NCBI GenBank assembly: GCA_034509495.1 | Contig: CM067504.1 | Span: 7,328,256 to 7,392,255, forward strand | DNA: 64,000 bases | DNA from: Acestrorhynchus altus | Taxonomy: Eukaryota; Chordata; Actinopteri; Characiformes; Acestrorhynchidae | Reading direction: 5' to 3' | Part shown: positions 12,901 to 27,300 of the stretch, piece by piece | How positions within the stretch are numbered: the stretch's first letter is position 1 | Layout of the letters: each line of letters starts with the position of its first letter | The notes under the pieces: generated by a model | Database searches by the model: none | What the model was told of the DNA's origin: nothing | What the model saw: the letters and a program-made list of their open reading frames with translations, nothing else | Position numbers and translations under genes: made by a program

Positions 12901-15900
12901 GTAGCAGATCCCATCTTATTTGGACCTGGTTTAAACATTTAGACTACATTACCTCCAAATTCTACTAAAACCACCAAGAATCAAACTAATCACATTACAA
13001 AAAACTTAAACCCATAGTTACAATGTCTACAGCTTCAATCAACTAACCAAAAATATCAACTAGAGACAGATGAACTTCTGTCTTAGACTTTGAAATCTAC
13101 AAGGTGGACCACCTTGCATGTCTGATAATCTGGCACCCACTATCATGCTTCACTCAATTTCTGACAATTCACGTTGCCTTGCCATGTGTCATACTTCTAT
13201 CCGGTCTTGTTCCATTAGGTTCCTAGTCTGTCCTTGTTTGGTCTTGTTTCAGTTTGCCTTTAATGACTCTGTTGTGTTTTCTGTCTTGTCTCCGCCCTAG
13301 CTCCTCCCTGTAAGTAGAGTCTTCCTTTGTAGCCCTGCCCTCTCATTTTCTTCTCCAGGTGTGTCTAGTCTCTGTCTGTGTAAAAATAGCCCTTTGTTCC
13401 AGTGCATCTTTGTCTGTGGTTGTGTGCTGATGTTTGCTTGTCTTTCGTAGCACTGGCATGTTTGGACATGTATTCACAAGATAACACCTCTCAACTTACA
13501 CAGGTGTGGGTTTTACTCAGCTGTCCCTTGAATTAACAGCACTTAATAATCAATTTACATACTTTTTATGTAATGACTTTTGGCATGTAAGTGTATTTCA
13601 ATTACAAATCTATCAAAACCAACAAAAACACAATTAATAATAACCACCACATGACCAGCAAGTATAAAATAATCTATAGAGTACTGATAATTACACCACA
13701 TGCAAGCTGTAAGAAATGGTATTTAGGAGCTCAGCAATCTATTCCTGTAAAACAGCACACAAATATAATCATGCCACTTGGCAATACACATCCATTAATC
13801 CTGTTCTGGCAAGAAATTATTAACCTTCTTTCCTTGATCAGTCCTCTCTAGCAATCACCTTAACTTTGGCGGTAGGTGTGTTGAAGTGTAGTGTTACTAA
13901 AGCAGAGAAGGTTTGATGGACTCAATCATACTTATTTCCTGCTCAGAAATGTCTGTTTGCATATGGTATCCAGTTTCTACTTTACGCCAATAAATCATAC
14001 AAGAAATAGCCAGAACATTTTTGAACATTTCATCATCAAGTGGACAAAGATAAATCACACCCTTAAGTAGTTCTTTAAACATTCATCAAACCTTCAATGT
14101 CATGAAAAGGGAACTTTCTAATCTTTAAAACTGATTATTAGAGATTATTACATTTAGACAGATGTGTAATTATGAATAATACATATTTATATTTACACTT
14201 ACAGACTGTGCCTGCTTTGGCATGTGACTCGAATACGAGGACACCAGCAAGCTCTCTCTTCACCTGAAGAAAGTACCACAACCACAGTTATAATAATAGT
14301 CCAGCACTGTGCACTAAAAGCCAAGTATTTTCAGGAAACCAAAGTTGAAACACATAAGTCTCAGAAACAGCTAAAGACTATACATATGTAAAAGTAAATA
14401 AAAAAACATTATAGAACATCATATACACAACTTACAGTATTAGAGAGGTGGGTTAGAGCTTTAATATGCAGCAGTTCATCATAAATAATCTCCAGATCTT
14501 CAGGGGTCCTCTGTCCTGGCCTACATACAGAAAGACAGGGAAGAGAGTTTTTTTAGGCCGAGGAAGGTTTCACAGGCTTTGCTACATGTCAGGGACATAC
14601 TGCTATTGTACATGGCCACCTTCCATACTCACAGAAGTTTCATGTCTGGATTAGAAATGGGTTAGCAGTAACACCAATGATGTAGGTTACATGTTCTGAT
14701 AATGATGTGATTTATTATAAATCAGTGGTTTCTATACAGTGCTATGAAAAATCTATGGTATATGAAAAACTATACAGTCAAAATACTGCTGACATCCTGC
14801 TGACAGAACACATCTGGGCATACTGACTGTTGTTGGCTAGATACAGACTTCTGCATGGATCAGTACATTTGCTGTGACTGATGACATTTCACAAATCCAC
14901 AAAGACTCAAGTACAAGAATACAATTCAATCAACATTCATTTTTAAACTAGAACATTACTGTAATTGCAGGATAAACCCTTAAACCCTTCACATTGTTTC
15001 AGTTCATTCGCTAAAACTGTCTGAATAGACAATCCACTGACAGCACTTAGGCTCAGGTCTGCTCTAACTGTCTGAGCAGGCATTCCAAGTGGGTGAATGT
15101 AGTATCTCCCATGGCAACAGCATTGGGAACTTGCACTCAATTATGTTGGCATGGCAATGATTCATTACTTCCTGTTAATATACCACATTATGTTGATATT
15201 TTGTGTACTAACCTGCAAAACAGCACTATTAAAATTAGTATACAGTATGTACCTCAGAGTATTAGTGTGTAGTATTCAATTGGGACACAATAACTCAATC
15301 TACTGTATTTTCCGGACTATAAGCCGCTACTTTTTTCCATGCTTTAAACCATGTGGCTTATTTACATTTACATTTACATTTGTGGCATTTAGCAGACGCC
15401 CTTATCCAGAGCGACTTATAAAAGTGCTTTGCTGTTTACTTAGAACATCCTTAGCTAGTAGATAAGGCTGGAATCTAGAGATTCCACACATTTAGACCAT
15501 GTTGAAACAAAAAGTCTTTATGGAGTTAAGTACTCCTGAAACAGATGAGACTTCAGTCTGAGTTTGAAGACATTGAGGGACTCGGCTGCTCGGACTCCCA
15601 GGGAAAGTTCGTTCCACCATTTTGGTGCCAGAACAGAAAAGAGTCTGGATGCATGTTTACCTTGCATCCTGAGGGATGGTGGGTCAAGCCGAGCTGTACT
15701 TGAAGCTCGAAGGGATCTTGGTGCAGCTCGAGTGCTTATAATGAGCTTATAATGAGGTGCAGCTTCTTCTTCTTATATATGTTATTTTCCCGTTTTTTTT
15801 TAAACTTTGCAGGTGCAGTTTATATTCCGGTGCGGCTTATAGTCCAGAAAATACGGTAGTTTTATTACACTGATTCTCTTAAGAGATTTAATGTCGTCCA

Positions 15901-18871
15901 CTTACGGCTTTCTGAGAATCATGCGCATGTGCGAATCTGGGCCAATCTGAGAAAGGAAGAGTAGGGTCTCCTGCAGTTCTTCCTCTGCTTCTCTTTTTTC
16001 ATCCTCACTGGGTAACATTGCGTCTTCCTCTTCATCATCAAGGAAACGGTAGAACAGGTATTTGTCCTGGAAGTTAAGCTCCTGGTCCACTGTGAATAAG
16101 AAATTATAATGTATAATTTATATAATGATGAAAACACAATCATGAAAACACAATGATGAAAACACAATCTTTAGGAGAGTGCTTGATATTCTTCGTGGTC
16201 TGACTATCATAATCCTGAAGTTGCTCAATAAGGCACATACTTGGAAAACTTCATACTAGTATTGTCATCTGACGATAATTATTAAGACTTTGGGACCCAA
16301 ATAATAATTTTTACCCAAGAAATATTTTTTTGTTAACATAGACATATTTATTTACCATTACTTCATTAATGTAATTTCCAATTAAAATGGCCAGTACAAG
16401 TATTTTATTGTTTTTGTTTTGATAATTGCATCTTGATGTTTTCAACAGTGTGCTTAAGAACACCTTGTTGTAGAATTAAATCATTCCCAAACAAACATTT
16501 TACAGAGAAATGAAATTCTATGCAAACTTTAGAAAACAAGTATTCTGAAAATAATGGAAGCTGTATACAATTGTTTTTGTTATATTTCTTGAAATAATCT
16601 TTTCACCCCAGTAGCAATCAGTAAATAAAAAGTTATTTTTTATTAAGGCCACAGTGCAAACCTGTTTTTCAGTCTGCATGAAATGACTCGATCATCAGTC
16701 TGACAACCTACCTACCTCACTGCACTCATGCATGTACCCGTGTACTCATTTGTGCATGCATGGGGTCCATTACACTCAGACACAGCTTTATTGTCATTCT
16801 CACCATGTGACATGATAGAATGAACTACAGTTTCTCAGGCTTGGTATACAGCAGACATTTTACACAGAGTCACACATACACAAGAACCAAAGAGATTGGA
16901 AGGATGAAGTCAAACTGCAGTGAACACTGGTGTGGTTTTCCAAAAGTGGGGTAATCTGTAGAAAACCTGGTGACACCAAGCATGCTGTTTTTCAGCTAAA
17001 CAGGTAATAATAATGGAATTCATTAACAATAATGGTATTTCTTCTGCATTATTTTGCCAACATACCTTTTCATACTTGCATAAGTATCAAAAATAAAAAA
17101 AACCTTATATATTCCTTTATTCCTTTATAACCTCATCGTATCATTGAAACAACTCTAGTAAAGATAACATGATGTTCATCTTGTTTCTGATCTAGGCTGT
17201 GTATTTCTGTTGGTGTCAACGCAAGTGCAGCTCATAACACACCACTCTATTTGCTTAGAAATGTTAAAAAATATGATATGCACTTGAACACATTAGCCAA
17301 ATCTGATGACAGACTTAGATTAAACAAAACCTGTGTTACCTTCTGGCAGTCTCCTTTTAGTTAGGCTGTTGTTATCAGATCTGATGGAATCACTAGCCTC
17401 ACTGTGATAATGTTCACATTCTCTTTACTCCATTAATACAAACAAGACTAATTTAATATTTTTTTCTTTTTTCTGAATAAATGACTGCCTACCCATCTGG
17501 TCAGACATAGAAGGAAGACTAAAAGTCGGGGTCTCCTGCTATCTGCCTCAGACAAGTTACCCACACTCCAGCTACTGCTTCCTACCTCAGACTAGTTGCC
17601 AACCTTCCATTACAAATTACCCTGATGTTTACATAAACTAACTATTTTGCTGTTAACATCAACCAACATTACTTTCTGATTTCTACCATCACTATTGCTA
17701 AGCATATCTTGGATTAAATAAGTACACCCAAGCATAACAAGAGACTTATGTCCTGATATCTGTCCTGTCTGTCTCTTGTCAGCCATGTCTCCCCTGTCAG
17801 TTTCCCCCATGTGCTCCTTAGCACATGGTTTGTGTTTGTTTTGGTTCTGTCTCCTCCCTTGCTCCGCCCATTCCCACCTGTGTCTCATTTGTAACCCTGC
17901 CCCTTTGTAATCAGTAGTTTCAGGTGTGTCCAGTGTTTTGTATTTAAGACCCTTTGTTTCAGTCTGCCTTGGTCAGTCCACTGTTATGTAACCTGTGTAT
18001 GTAGTCAGTGTATCTTTGTTTCTGTTTGATATGGTTTTACTTTGTTAGTTTATGTTCTGTTTTAGTGAGCTCTGTTTTTTGTATTGGTTAGTGTATTTAG
18101 TTGTGCTTTGTTTTCTTATTAAACTATCAACCCCAGTGTTTGCTTCCGCACCCTTCATCATCCCTTCTGCCCGTCCAATCCTGACAATATTATGTTTTTC
18201 ACCTCTATCGAAAATTTCTTCCTCCAGCTTTGATGGAGTTTATCTGTGCCACTGTCTTTTTTTGGCTTACTCACTTGCTCACCTTCGGTGTTGTTGCTCT
18301 TGTGTCTTAAAATTGAATTTCTGTAAAGCTGCTTTCCACCAAAGTTGTAATTGCTATACAATATATATTTTAACTTGATTTAAGTCTTATGTGTGATAAT
18401 GAGATGGAGAATAGTGATATGATTGTTTATGGAAAATGTGCTTCATATTTGGAGAGGCATCTAGTTGCATCTGACATCTTGAGTCTTGAGAAATGGCTTT
18501 GGAAAGAGGGCTAAAGGGTCAGATTTTTTATTGTACTTTTTAAGCTGGCCTTTACAAATGTAACTACTCTCACTGTTTTGATTAGAAAATTAAATACAGA
18601 AGAGTTGCAAAAGTTAGTCTATAATGTTTGCACATTACTGCATTTGTGAGTTGCATTTTTACCATGGTTAAGAATCCCCTCTTCCAACAATGCCTGCCAC
18701 ATGCCAACAGCATGGGCTCGACTGTGAACACATGAACTCTGCTGTAGCTGCCAATCAACCAGTTCAGTGCCTACACAACATTGCCTGTGGATGCAGAACA
18801 AACAAAAAAAACTCGTTAGGTTTGGATACACAGTAAATTTTTTTGTTTTGCTTTAATTGAATTAATTTAAT

Positions 18872-18904
<33 letters not shown>

Positions 18905-20853
18905 GGGTTTTGCAGTGTGTTCTCAGTGTGTAATATTTTGTCTCATCATCAGGAGATGCTGCCAATAAGTGTCACTGAAGAGTCCAAGAATTGTCACAAC
19001 CAAAATATAATAATCATTACCAAAATAATGGTAAAATATATCTACTGTATATTAATTTCCTTTATTTAATCACATATTATGTTTAAATTCATGTATTTTT
19101 TAGATATTACCACAGTGTTTACAGGCACAACTGTCATGATGTTAACTGAAAAATGTACCTGTATGTTTTTAAATGGTATTTTCTGTCTCTGATCATGTGG
19201 GGGGCTCTCACTAAAATAGCATTACGTAAGATCTTCCCTGCCCTTAGAATCTTTTCTGACGGGACCTGCAAGAGTGAAATGAGAGACAGAGAGATAGACA
19301 GATGTTGGGACAAGAAAGGAGGTTATAGAAATGGAAAAAAGGCTTTGTACATGCCTTTGCACACCTGAGTAATATTAATAATATGAAAGGCCCACCAAAA
19401 GATTGCCTTTATGTGTTTTATTAACACTATTGCCTTTATATGAAACAAGTGATGATTACCTGCAACATACAATGAGTATATTTAGAATATGGGTTATTTT
19501 TACCTTATTCAGGTTTTTTGACATAAAATTCAGGGTATCTGAATCTGATCTGAGACTGTCCTTGTCTGGCATTCCTGTAAGAGATAGAGACAGGTTAATA
19601 AACACACATTATGATCTAAATAAAATACCAGTCAAAATTTGAACTAAGGCTGGGAAATATAGACAAAAAATCATATCCAGATACATTTAACTGGGGCTGG
19701 GGGACCACTAGAGAATGATTCATAGTCCACTGGTGGTCCCTGGCCCACAGGTTGAGAAACCTGTTCCAATATATGGTGATAAATACAGTTAAAAAAATAG
19801 GACACCCCATGAAACCACAGAATGCTATTTAAAATCATAAAAAATATATAAATATAAATATAAATTATATCACCAGCCCTAGTTTGAACATGCCTATACT
19901 CTTCAACACTTAAGACAACAACCTCTAAACCTTAGAAAATAATATCGGTGTCCATGCATTTCCCATACTCCCATACTTTGTCCTTCAGAGATTGAATTTG
20001 GTTGAGTTATGAGAGATTGAATTATGATTGAATGTGGTTTGATGCATCAATAAACTAACCAACATGTAATGTATGACCATTTCCCAAAACTGTCATACCT
20101 TTGTTGGAACCACAGCAGTTTGATCCACATAGGTTTGAATCATTGGTTTTGGATGTGTTTGGTCTGATTTTAACAAGGGGAAACTTGGAACCAACAGCTC
20201 ACTTGAGCCTTAGTGGCTGAGTGGGCTATATGTCTGAGTGTGATTGTAGAGGACCACAGGGACTGGGGTTTGAAACCCAAATGTTGCAGTGTGCTATTTA
20301 ATAATGGCAGTGAATTAATTGGATTAAAAAAATATTTAAATTGTAAATATTAAGGTTTTTTGTTTGTAATAAAGATTAATTTGATTAAAAATATTTTGTC
20401 ACAGGCCTAGAACCCCACATGAAACCTATAGGCATAACTATTTTAATGCATTTGAAATATGTTTCAATTACCTTGTATTTCACGCCAAAATACAGTTCAC
20501 ACAATATGTATTCCAAAAATATGGCATATGTACCAAATATATTTTAAAATTTATTTAACATTGATTTAAAATATCAGGAAGTATTAAAGACACATTTAAC
20601 ATTGTAAAAACAAGTTTATAGATATACAGTAAATATAGAGATGGATTTATATATTTTTTAACTATTTTCATTAACAATATGCTTAATTCAAATATATGTA
20701 TTTAACCATGTGTATAGTTACTTCCATAGTTCCAATCACAGTTTTGGGAAACACCTGCATCACAACTACATTGTTGTAACCATGTAAGTTGCTAATATAG
20801 TTATATAATAGTATTAGATATATAAACCAAATTGCAGTTTCTGAGCCTAAGGA

Positions 20854-20935
<82 letters not shown>

Positions 20936-21373
20936 ATTATTTGCTTCTTATTATTTTATGACCAAGGTTTTGTGAAACTGTCCTTTGTGAAACTGTATAC
21001 CTGCTATACTCCTTCTGAACACTGAACTATAAATGTGTGATTTAAAAAATAAAATACTGATATTTATCAACAATAATATCAATAAAAATAAAAGTAGCAA
21101 ATAATAATGACCAAAGCAAGAGCAATTTATTTTAAGAGGGCAGGCAAGTGCTACTGCAAACTGCAAACAGCAAAGCACTTTTGTAATTCGCTCTGGATAA
21201 GGGCGTCTGCTAAATGCCGCAAATGTAAATGTAAATGTACTGCATTTCAGAACAGTGTGCAATTGCAATGAACTCTTCAAAGACCATTTACATCAATTCT
21301 CCTGTTAGTAACTTAATCAATACTTCTGATTGATTAAAACAATACATTTGAACAATACAGTTTGTGTGAGTGT

Positions 21374-21431
<58 letters not shown>

Positions 21432-24321
21432 CTCACCATCATTGCTAGCTCCACTCTCCATCACCCCATAAGGTGGAGTGAGTAGTCCTGCCATACATTG
21501 TCTGTATTTCTGTAAAACACAGAGGTGGTAAAGTTCCATTCTTAATGTTACAGTGGGATTATGGTTTACATTTTACAACTATCAAAGTGTACTGTTCTCC
21601 TAAATACGTTTAAAGTAAAAATGTATTTCCAATCCAACATACTATTTCTCCCACTGTCTTTGTCTTTTTTTGTGTGTTTCACACAGCTCCTTCACCAGCT
21701 CGAGCATAATTTCCCACTGCTTATAGCAATATTCATGCGCCGTTTCTACAGAATATGGCATTAATTGTACCCAAGTCTAGCATGTTATTAAACACAGCCA
21801 CGGGCTCTGTGGTATTTATAGAACTCAGTCATGCCATCTAATTCATAAAATCAATGCCAATTTCAGTGTTGTTGTAAAGGAAAACAGTGTCAGGCAGTTT
21901 CTTTGTGGCATTATCAGTAGAAACTGGGCACTGTGTTCAGGATGCAAGTGTTGTCTATATTGTGTGCATAATGAATACACTGCTGTGTATGATGTGAAAA
22001 GACAGCATACCTTGATATAAGGAATAGCAGTTATGTTATATTAACAGCTGTTCTCACTGTTTTTGATCAATTATTCTCAGAAATTATGACGCATTTCTAT
22101 CGCAAGGTGAAGCAGTCAGGTGCGCCAGCTCAGACGCGTGGCCAGGAGGAGGGTCCATGCAACGTGGCATGGCTGGTGACGCCTGAGTAACCCAACTGAA
22201 TGCACTCACCCATAGCCAACTGCGTTATAAAACACCAAGCCATAGAGCCAGTCAGTGAGTGCGTAACTGCAAGAGACAAGGGAACTAGGCCCCTGCTATT
22301 TTCTCTGTCTCCCTCTCTCTCTCTCTGCCCTGCAGGAGACTTCCCGGCTCCCCACCCACAGCAGCATCGGACCTGGACACTCAGTGAGAATCACATGCTC
22401 TCCAGCACCAAGCCCCAATGGACCTTGCCAGTGCCAGCAAGTCAAGCCCACAAAGCTCTGTTGCTGTCATAAACATTATTTTATTCCTTTTTTTCAGCTG
22501 CTGAGATGGCATCTAGACAAAACAAATGTCCCCTATGGGGTGGTTTCTGAACAGCAACTGTCTCAGTCTTGTGTTGTTTTTCCCCCAGTCCAGTGGGCCA
22601 CACAGGGTTTCCAAAATCAGCAGACCAACAGTCATCCAGTTTCATGCTTATACCACCCATAATACTTCTGGAATAAATGAGACCCATAAATTATATTAGT
22701 ATGTCAGCTGTTAGTTTGAACTTGGTGTTCCATCAATATTTACCCACATTTCTGTTAATCAAACACAACACGTAAACTGGTCATATTGTCCTGGCTGAGG
22801 TATACTGAGGTATATTGGGGCTTCTCTCAATATATTACACACTCAGCAGTCAGCAGTTTGTGCCATCTCTTGCCTCCTGTCCCCAGGACACTCAATTACA
22901 GTGTCAGATTCTGAAAGTGAATCAGATTCAAAATTCAGCTTTAATTCATCGTCCTAATTTACATCATTGTAATCCGACACGTGTCATTCACCAGCCATCC
23001 AAACTATTTTCTACCTCACTTGCTGTGGGGTATTTCACATGCACCATTGTAAATAGTCAAGAGCAAAGTTCAGCCCCTGTTAATGTTGTAAAGAATAAAA
23101 TAAGAATAAAAAGAGAATGGCAGAAACACAAACAGGAGCAAAACATACATAACCCACCCTTTTACCAGTGTGACAATTAAGAATGCTAAGTGATAAAATG
23201 TACATTTTAGGAAAAGTTATGAAAGGAGGCTTCAGAGATTTGATCAAGGGCGAAGCTTATGAATTTTTTTAATCAGTAATAATAATGGTAGCAAATAACA
23301 GTCTTAGCCAAAGTTTAGAATCAAGTCACACTGCTGTATCATGGCCTGTATGAGAAGTTGTGAGCATGCAAGAAGCACTCATTGCAAGCCTACCCAGAGG
23401 AAACTCATTCTTCTGTTGCTCTATCAACACTTAGGCTCCAAGGGAGTCTCCCCACACAAAGCTGGGGTCACTGGCTTCCCAACACTAAATGAGTCCCTAT
23501 GAGCCAAGACAACGGTCTGTTTTTAGAGACATGTTCATGTAGCAAACTGAAGCACAGCAGAGGGACAGAATCTCTTTATTTCAGTAGAGCACTACCCTTG
23601 TTGAGCATTATTAGCCTTGTTCTGCATTTAGCCTTTTGCTTGATGTTAAAAGTTTAAGGTCCCATGTTATCCTAATAGTTAAAAGCTGTAAAGCATTAAT
23701 TACTCTTCCGATGTTCATATATTAGTATGTTCAGATTTGTCATGTATGTATTAGTATTCCACACTGTGAGCACATTTATAACTGTGTTGGAAATATTATG
23801 CTTTTATAAATGGTTTTGCCATATCTCTTATTTGAGTCCCACTGCTTCTCTGAAAACACTACCCTGTGATTACTTGTCTGTGTAGTGAGAGGTTTATTGA
23901 TAACACCCATCTAATGTTTATTGTGTATTAATTAAGGAATAATTCCATCATTAATCTCTTCTTGCATTTTTCTTAATTATTAAGTGTAGTAATTTCCACT
24001 ATATATGTTTCCAAAATAAGAGACTAAAAGAACAACACACTGAAACTAGATCAAGATCCAGTGACACACCTCCCACAGGGTTTTGAACTCCCTCTGTTCA
24101 ATGCGCAGGAGTTCACTGCTCTCTCGACTGACAATGGTTGCATGCCGTGGAGTGTTATCCAGGATAGACTCTCCAAAGGCTGTTCCTACCCCAAGTGTAC
24201 AGATAGTCACTGCATCCTACAGAGAGAGTGAAGGAGAGGAGGGAGAGTGAAGGAGGGAAGGAGAGGAGGGAGAGTGAAGGAGGGAGAGAGAGAGCGAGAG
24301 AGAGAGAGAGAGAGAGTGAAA

Positions 24322-24368
<47 letters not shown>

Positions 24369-27300
24369 TATACCACCAAGCAGGTACAATAGAATATAAT
24401 GTCTGTATTGTCACTTTACAACATAAAATCAGATGCATGTACCATAAAATAAAACAAATAGTGCAAAATTATGCATATATTTCAGGCTGTATATTCAATT
24501 ACAAAAGGAAAATAGATATGGTGTTATATACAGTTATTGCACAGTAATGGGTATTACACAGTGGTATTTCACAATATACAGATATTGCACAGTAATGGAA
24601 TTATCAGTGTTGTCAATTTTTTTAATATTGCACAGTAGGTGGGTAAGATGTCCAGGGGGTTGGGAGGTTAGACTATAAATCAGTGCATGTGTGAGTTCAG
24701 AGTGGTTATGGGTTTCAGGAAAAAAACTGTTCTTGATTGTGTTTGTCCTTGTTCTGCTGCACCTATAGCGTTTCCCTGAGGGCAACAAGTCAAACAGTTC
24801 AAAGCTACGGTGGGAGCTGTAATGTGGGTGGTGGGTTAGTCTCAGTCTGATTCACTAACACCAGACCAACACACACCAACACACCACCACATCAGTGTCA
24901 CTAGGAATCAGCACACCAGTGCTAGGAATGACCCAGTGCCCACATAATACCTGCTCTGTGGTGGTCCTGAGGAGTCCTGACCATTGATGAACAAGGTGAA
25001 AGGAGACTAACAAATATGCTTAGAAACAGATTGACTACAGTCTGTAATTGGTGGACATAATAATATGGTTGATCGGGATATATACACCCTCTAGATTTAA
25101 TCTATATATTCCATATTTAAATTTGATCACATTTTTGTAGTATATAGTGTTTACCTGATAGTTGGCTGTTTCAGACACTTTCACATCGAGTGAGCCAGAC
25201 AGAACAGCATACCAGCTTGTGCCTATATCTCCTTGTCGATACACTAGGTTGAAAAAAACAATGAGTAACATTCATTACTTTGTAGATTTTATTTATTTAT
25301 ATTTTAAAATGTAATGTGTCGTTTGTAAGTAAGGACCATGTCCTTAGTACTGGCACAAGAGGTGTAACTTAGGCAGGAGCTTAGAGTGAGTTGCATGAAG
25401 CTGTGCCCGCCGTGATGAAGGAGAGTACAAGAGAAGAAGGGAGAAGATCAGGAGGTGGGGGCAATGCTGTACACCAGAAAATAAATGTGAGAGTGGGTTT
25501 TATAGGGAATAGGAGGAGTTAGGGCACAAACTCCCTCCCCAAAGTTTAGTAATTACATATCTCCAGATAGAAGAGCAGAAGGCTACACAAAGGTAAACTG
25601 CACTGCATACTTACAGGTAATTCCTTTCTCCAGATATTCATAGAAACCACACAAGCAGATTTGCTGCAGAAGGTTGGGGTGGAACTTCTCAAAGGCCTTC
25701 ACTGCCTTCAGCCTTGCCAGAATAATGTCCACATCCTCCCCAGAGCGCTCTGCTGGCCTGAGAGACACACAATATAACAAACACACAATTATTAAAGTAC
25801 ATATCTTGACCTAACCCAGATTTGGGCCACATTTAATTTGCTATGTGGGTAATCTAATGTCCTATATATTCTATCTCTTCTTGTTCATGTGTGTACCTTG
25901 GCTTGTCTTATGTGAACTTCCCTTGGCTGTTTAAAAATGGATTTGTTCTACGCCTTCTCTCCCTTCCATTACTGACTGCATGAATCTGCTTTCTCACCCA
26001 CCTTCCTCCTCTCTCTCCCCAAATGGACTCCTGCTCCCATCTCGGTCATTGATTGCCTGCATTGGCTTGTCTGAACTTTGTGCATCACACTTCAGCTCAA
26101 GCCATTCCAAGCACTCCACTTGCAAGCCTTGTCTGCATCCTATTCTGGTTGGCATGTTATTGTAATTCAAATATGCCTTAATGAATTAAAAAATTGGATT
26201 GAATACATATGTTTTGTTTGCTGTCTGCAGCAGTAGCTTGACGTCAGGCAGCTTCTTCAATAGAAATGATTAAACTCTAAGCCTAAGCTTCAGCCTGGCA
26301 TGGAACAAATGCATATGTTGCTGGTAACTGAGTTTAAATTAATCAGGCATATCTAATATCTACCCATAGTTTAATTTTGGAAATATCATTAAAGAATTTC
26401 AGGCACACTGTGATGTATAGGTTTAAAGGTGGGACAGAGAAGGAGCCAGGTGGGCTGGGCTCCTGTGCTACCAGAGAATATGGAATTTGTTTCTGATGAG
26501 CAGGGGTTTTGACTCCTATAAAAACTCATACATTATTGCTGCTAACCAGTGCAAAACCTCATCTGTATCTGTTAGCACCACTAGTCCATCCTGGCCATTG
26601 GCACTGTTCCTAACTGGCACCAACACAGCTGAGTCAAAGGAAAGAATGTATGAACTTGGCACAACTGAATTTGACAGCAAACTTACTGTAAATATACTGT
26701 ATATGACCTGAGATAACAGCTTGTTTTGGTCCCAACAGGACATTAATGGCTCACCTTCCATTTTTACTGCAGTTACTGGAAAACAACTCCTTGTCATTGC
26801 TCCTCTCTATTGTGATACTCCCTAGGTTTGTATGCGTCTCATATTTCTGACTGCAGCACTGGTGAACGTCATCTTGGGGAGTGGGGGTGGGGGGTGGTAA
26901 CACCAGTTTCACTGCTGGACTGAGAATAGGCCACCAACCAGGAACATCCACCAGCAGCATCCTGTGAGCACTGATGAAGGGCTAGAGGATGACCAACACA
27001 AACTGCAGAAGCAGATGAGCTTCTTTCTCTGACTTTCCATCAACAAGGTGGAGCAACTAGGTAGGAGTGTCTAATAGAGTGGACAGACACAGTGTTTAAA
27101 CACCCCAGCAGCACTGCCATTTCTGATCCACTCATATCGTTGGTGAGTCATTCTCAGCACCGATATGAGTGGATCAGAAATGGCAGTGCTGCTGGGGTGT
27201 TTAAACACTGTCTGTCCACTCTATTAGACACTCCTACATAATTCCTGCTCTGAGTTGGTCCTGACCAACAGAGAACAGGGTGAAAGGAAGGTTAAGTAAG

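Noticed and set aside
22815..23180. 121-codon plus-strand open frame in rapgef4 intron 4
   Set aside because: No recognisable motif, composition typical of AT-rich intron, and no splice-supported neighbours.
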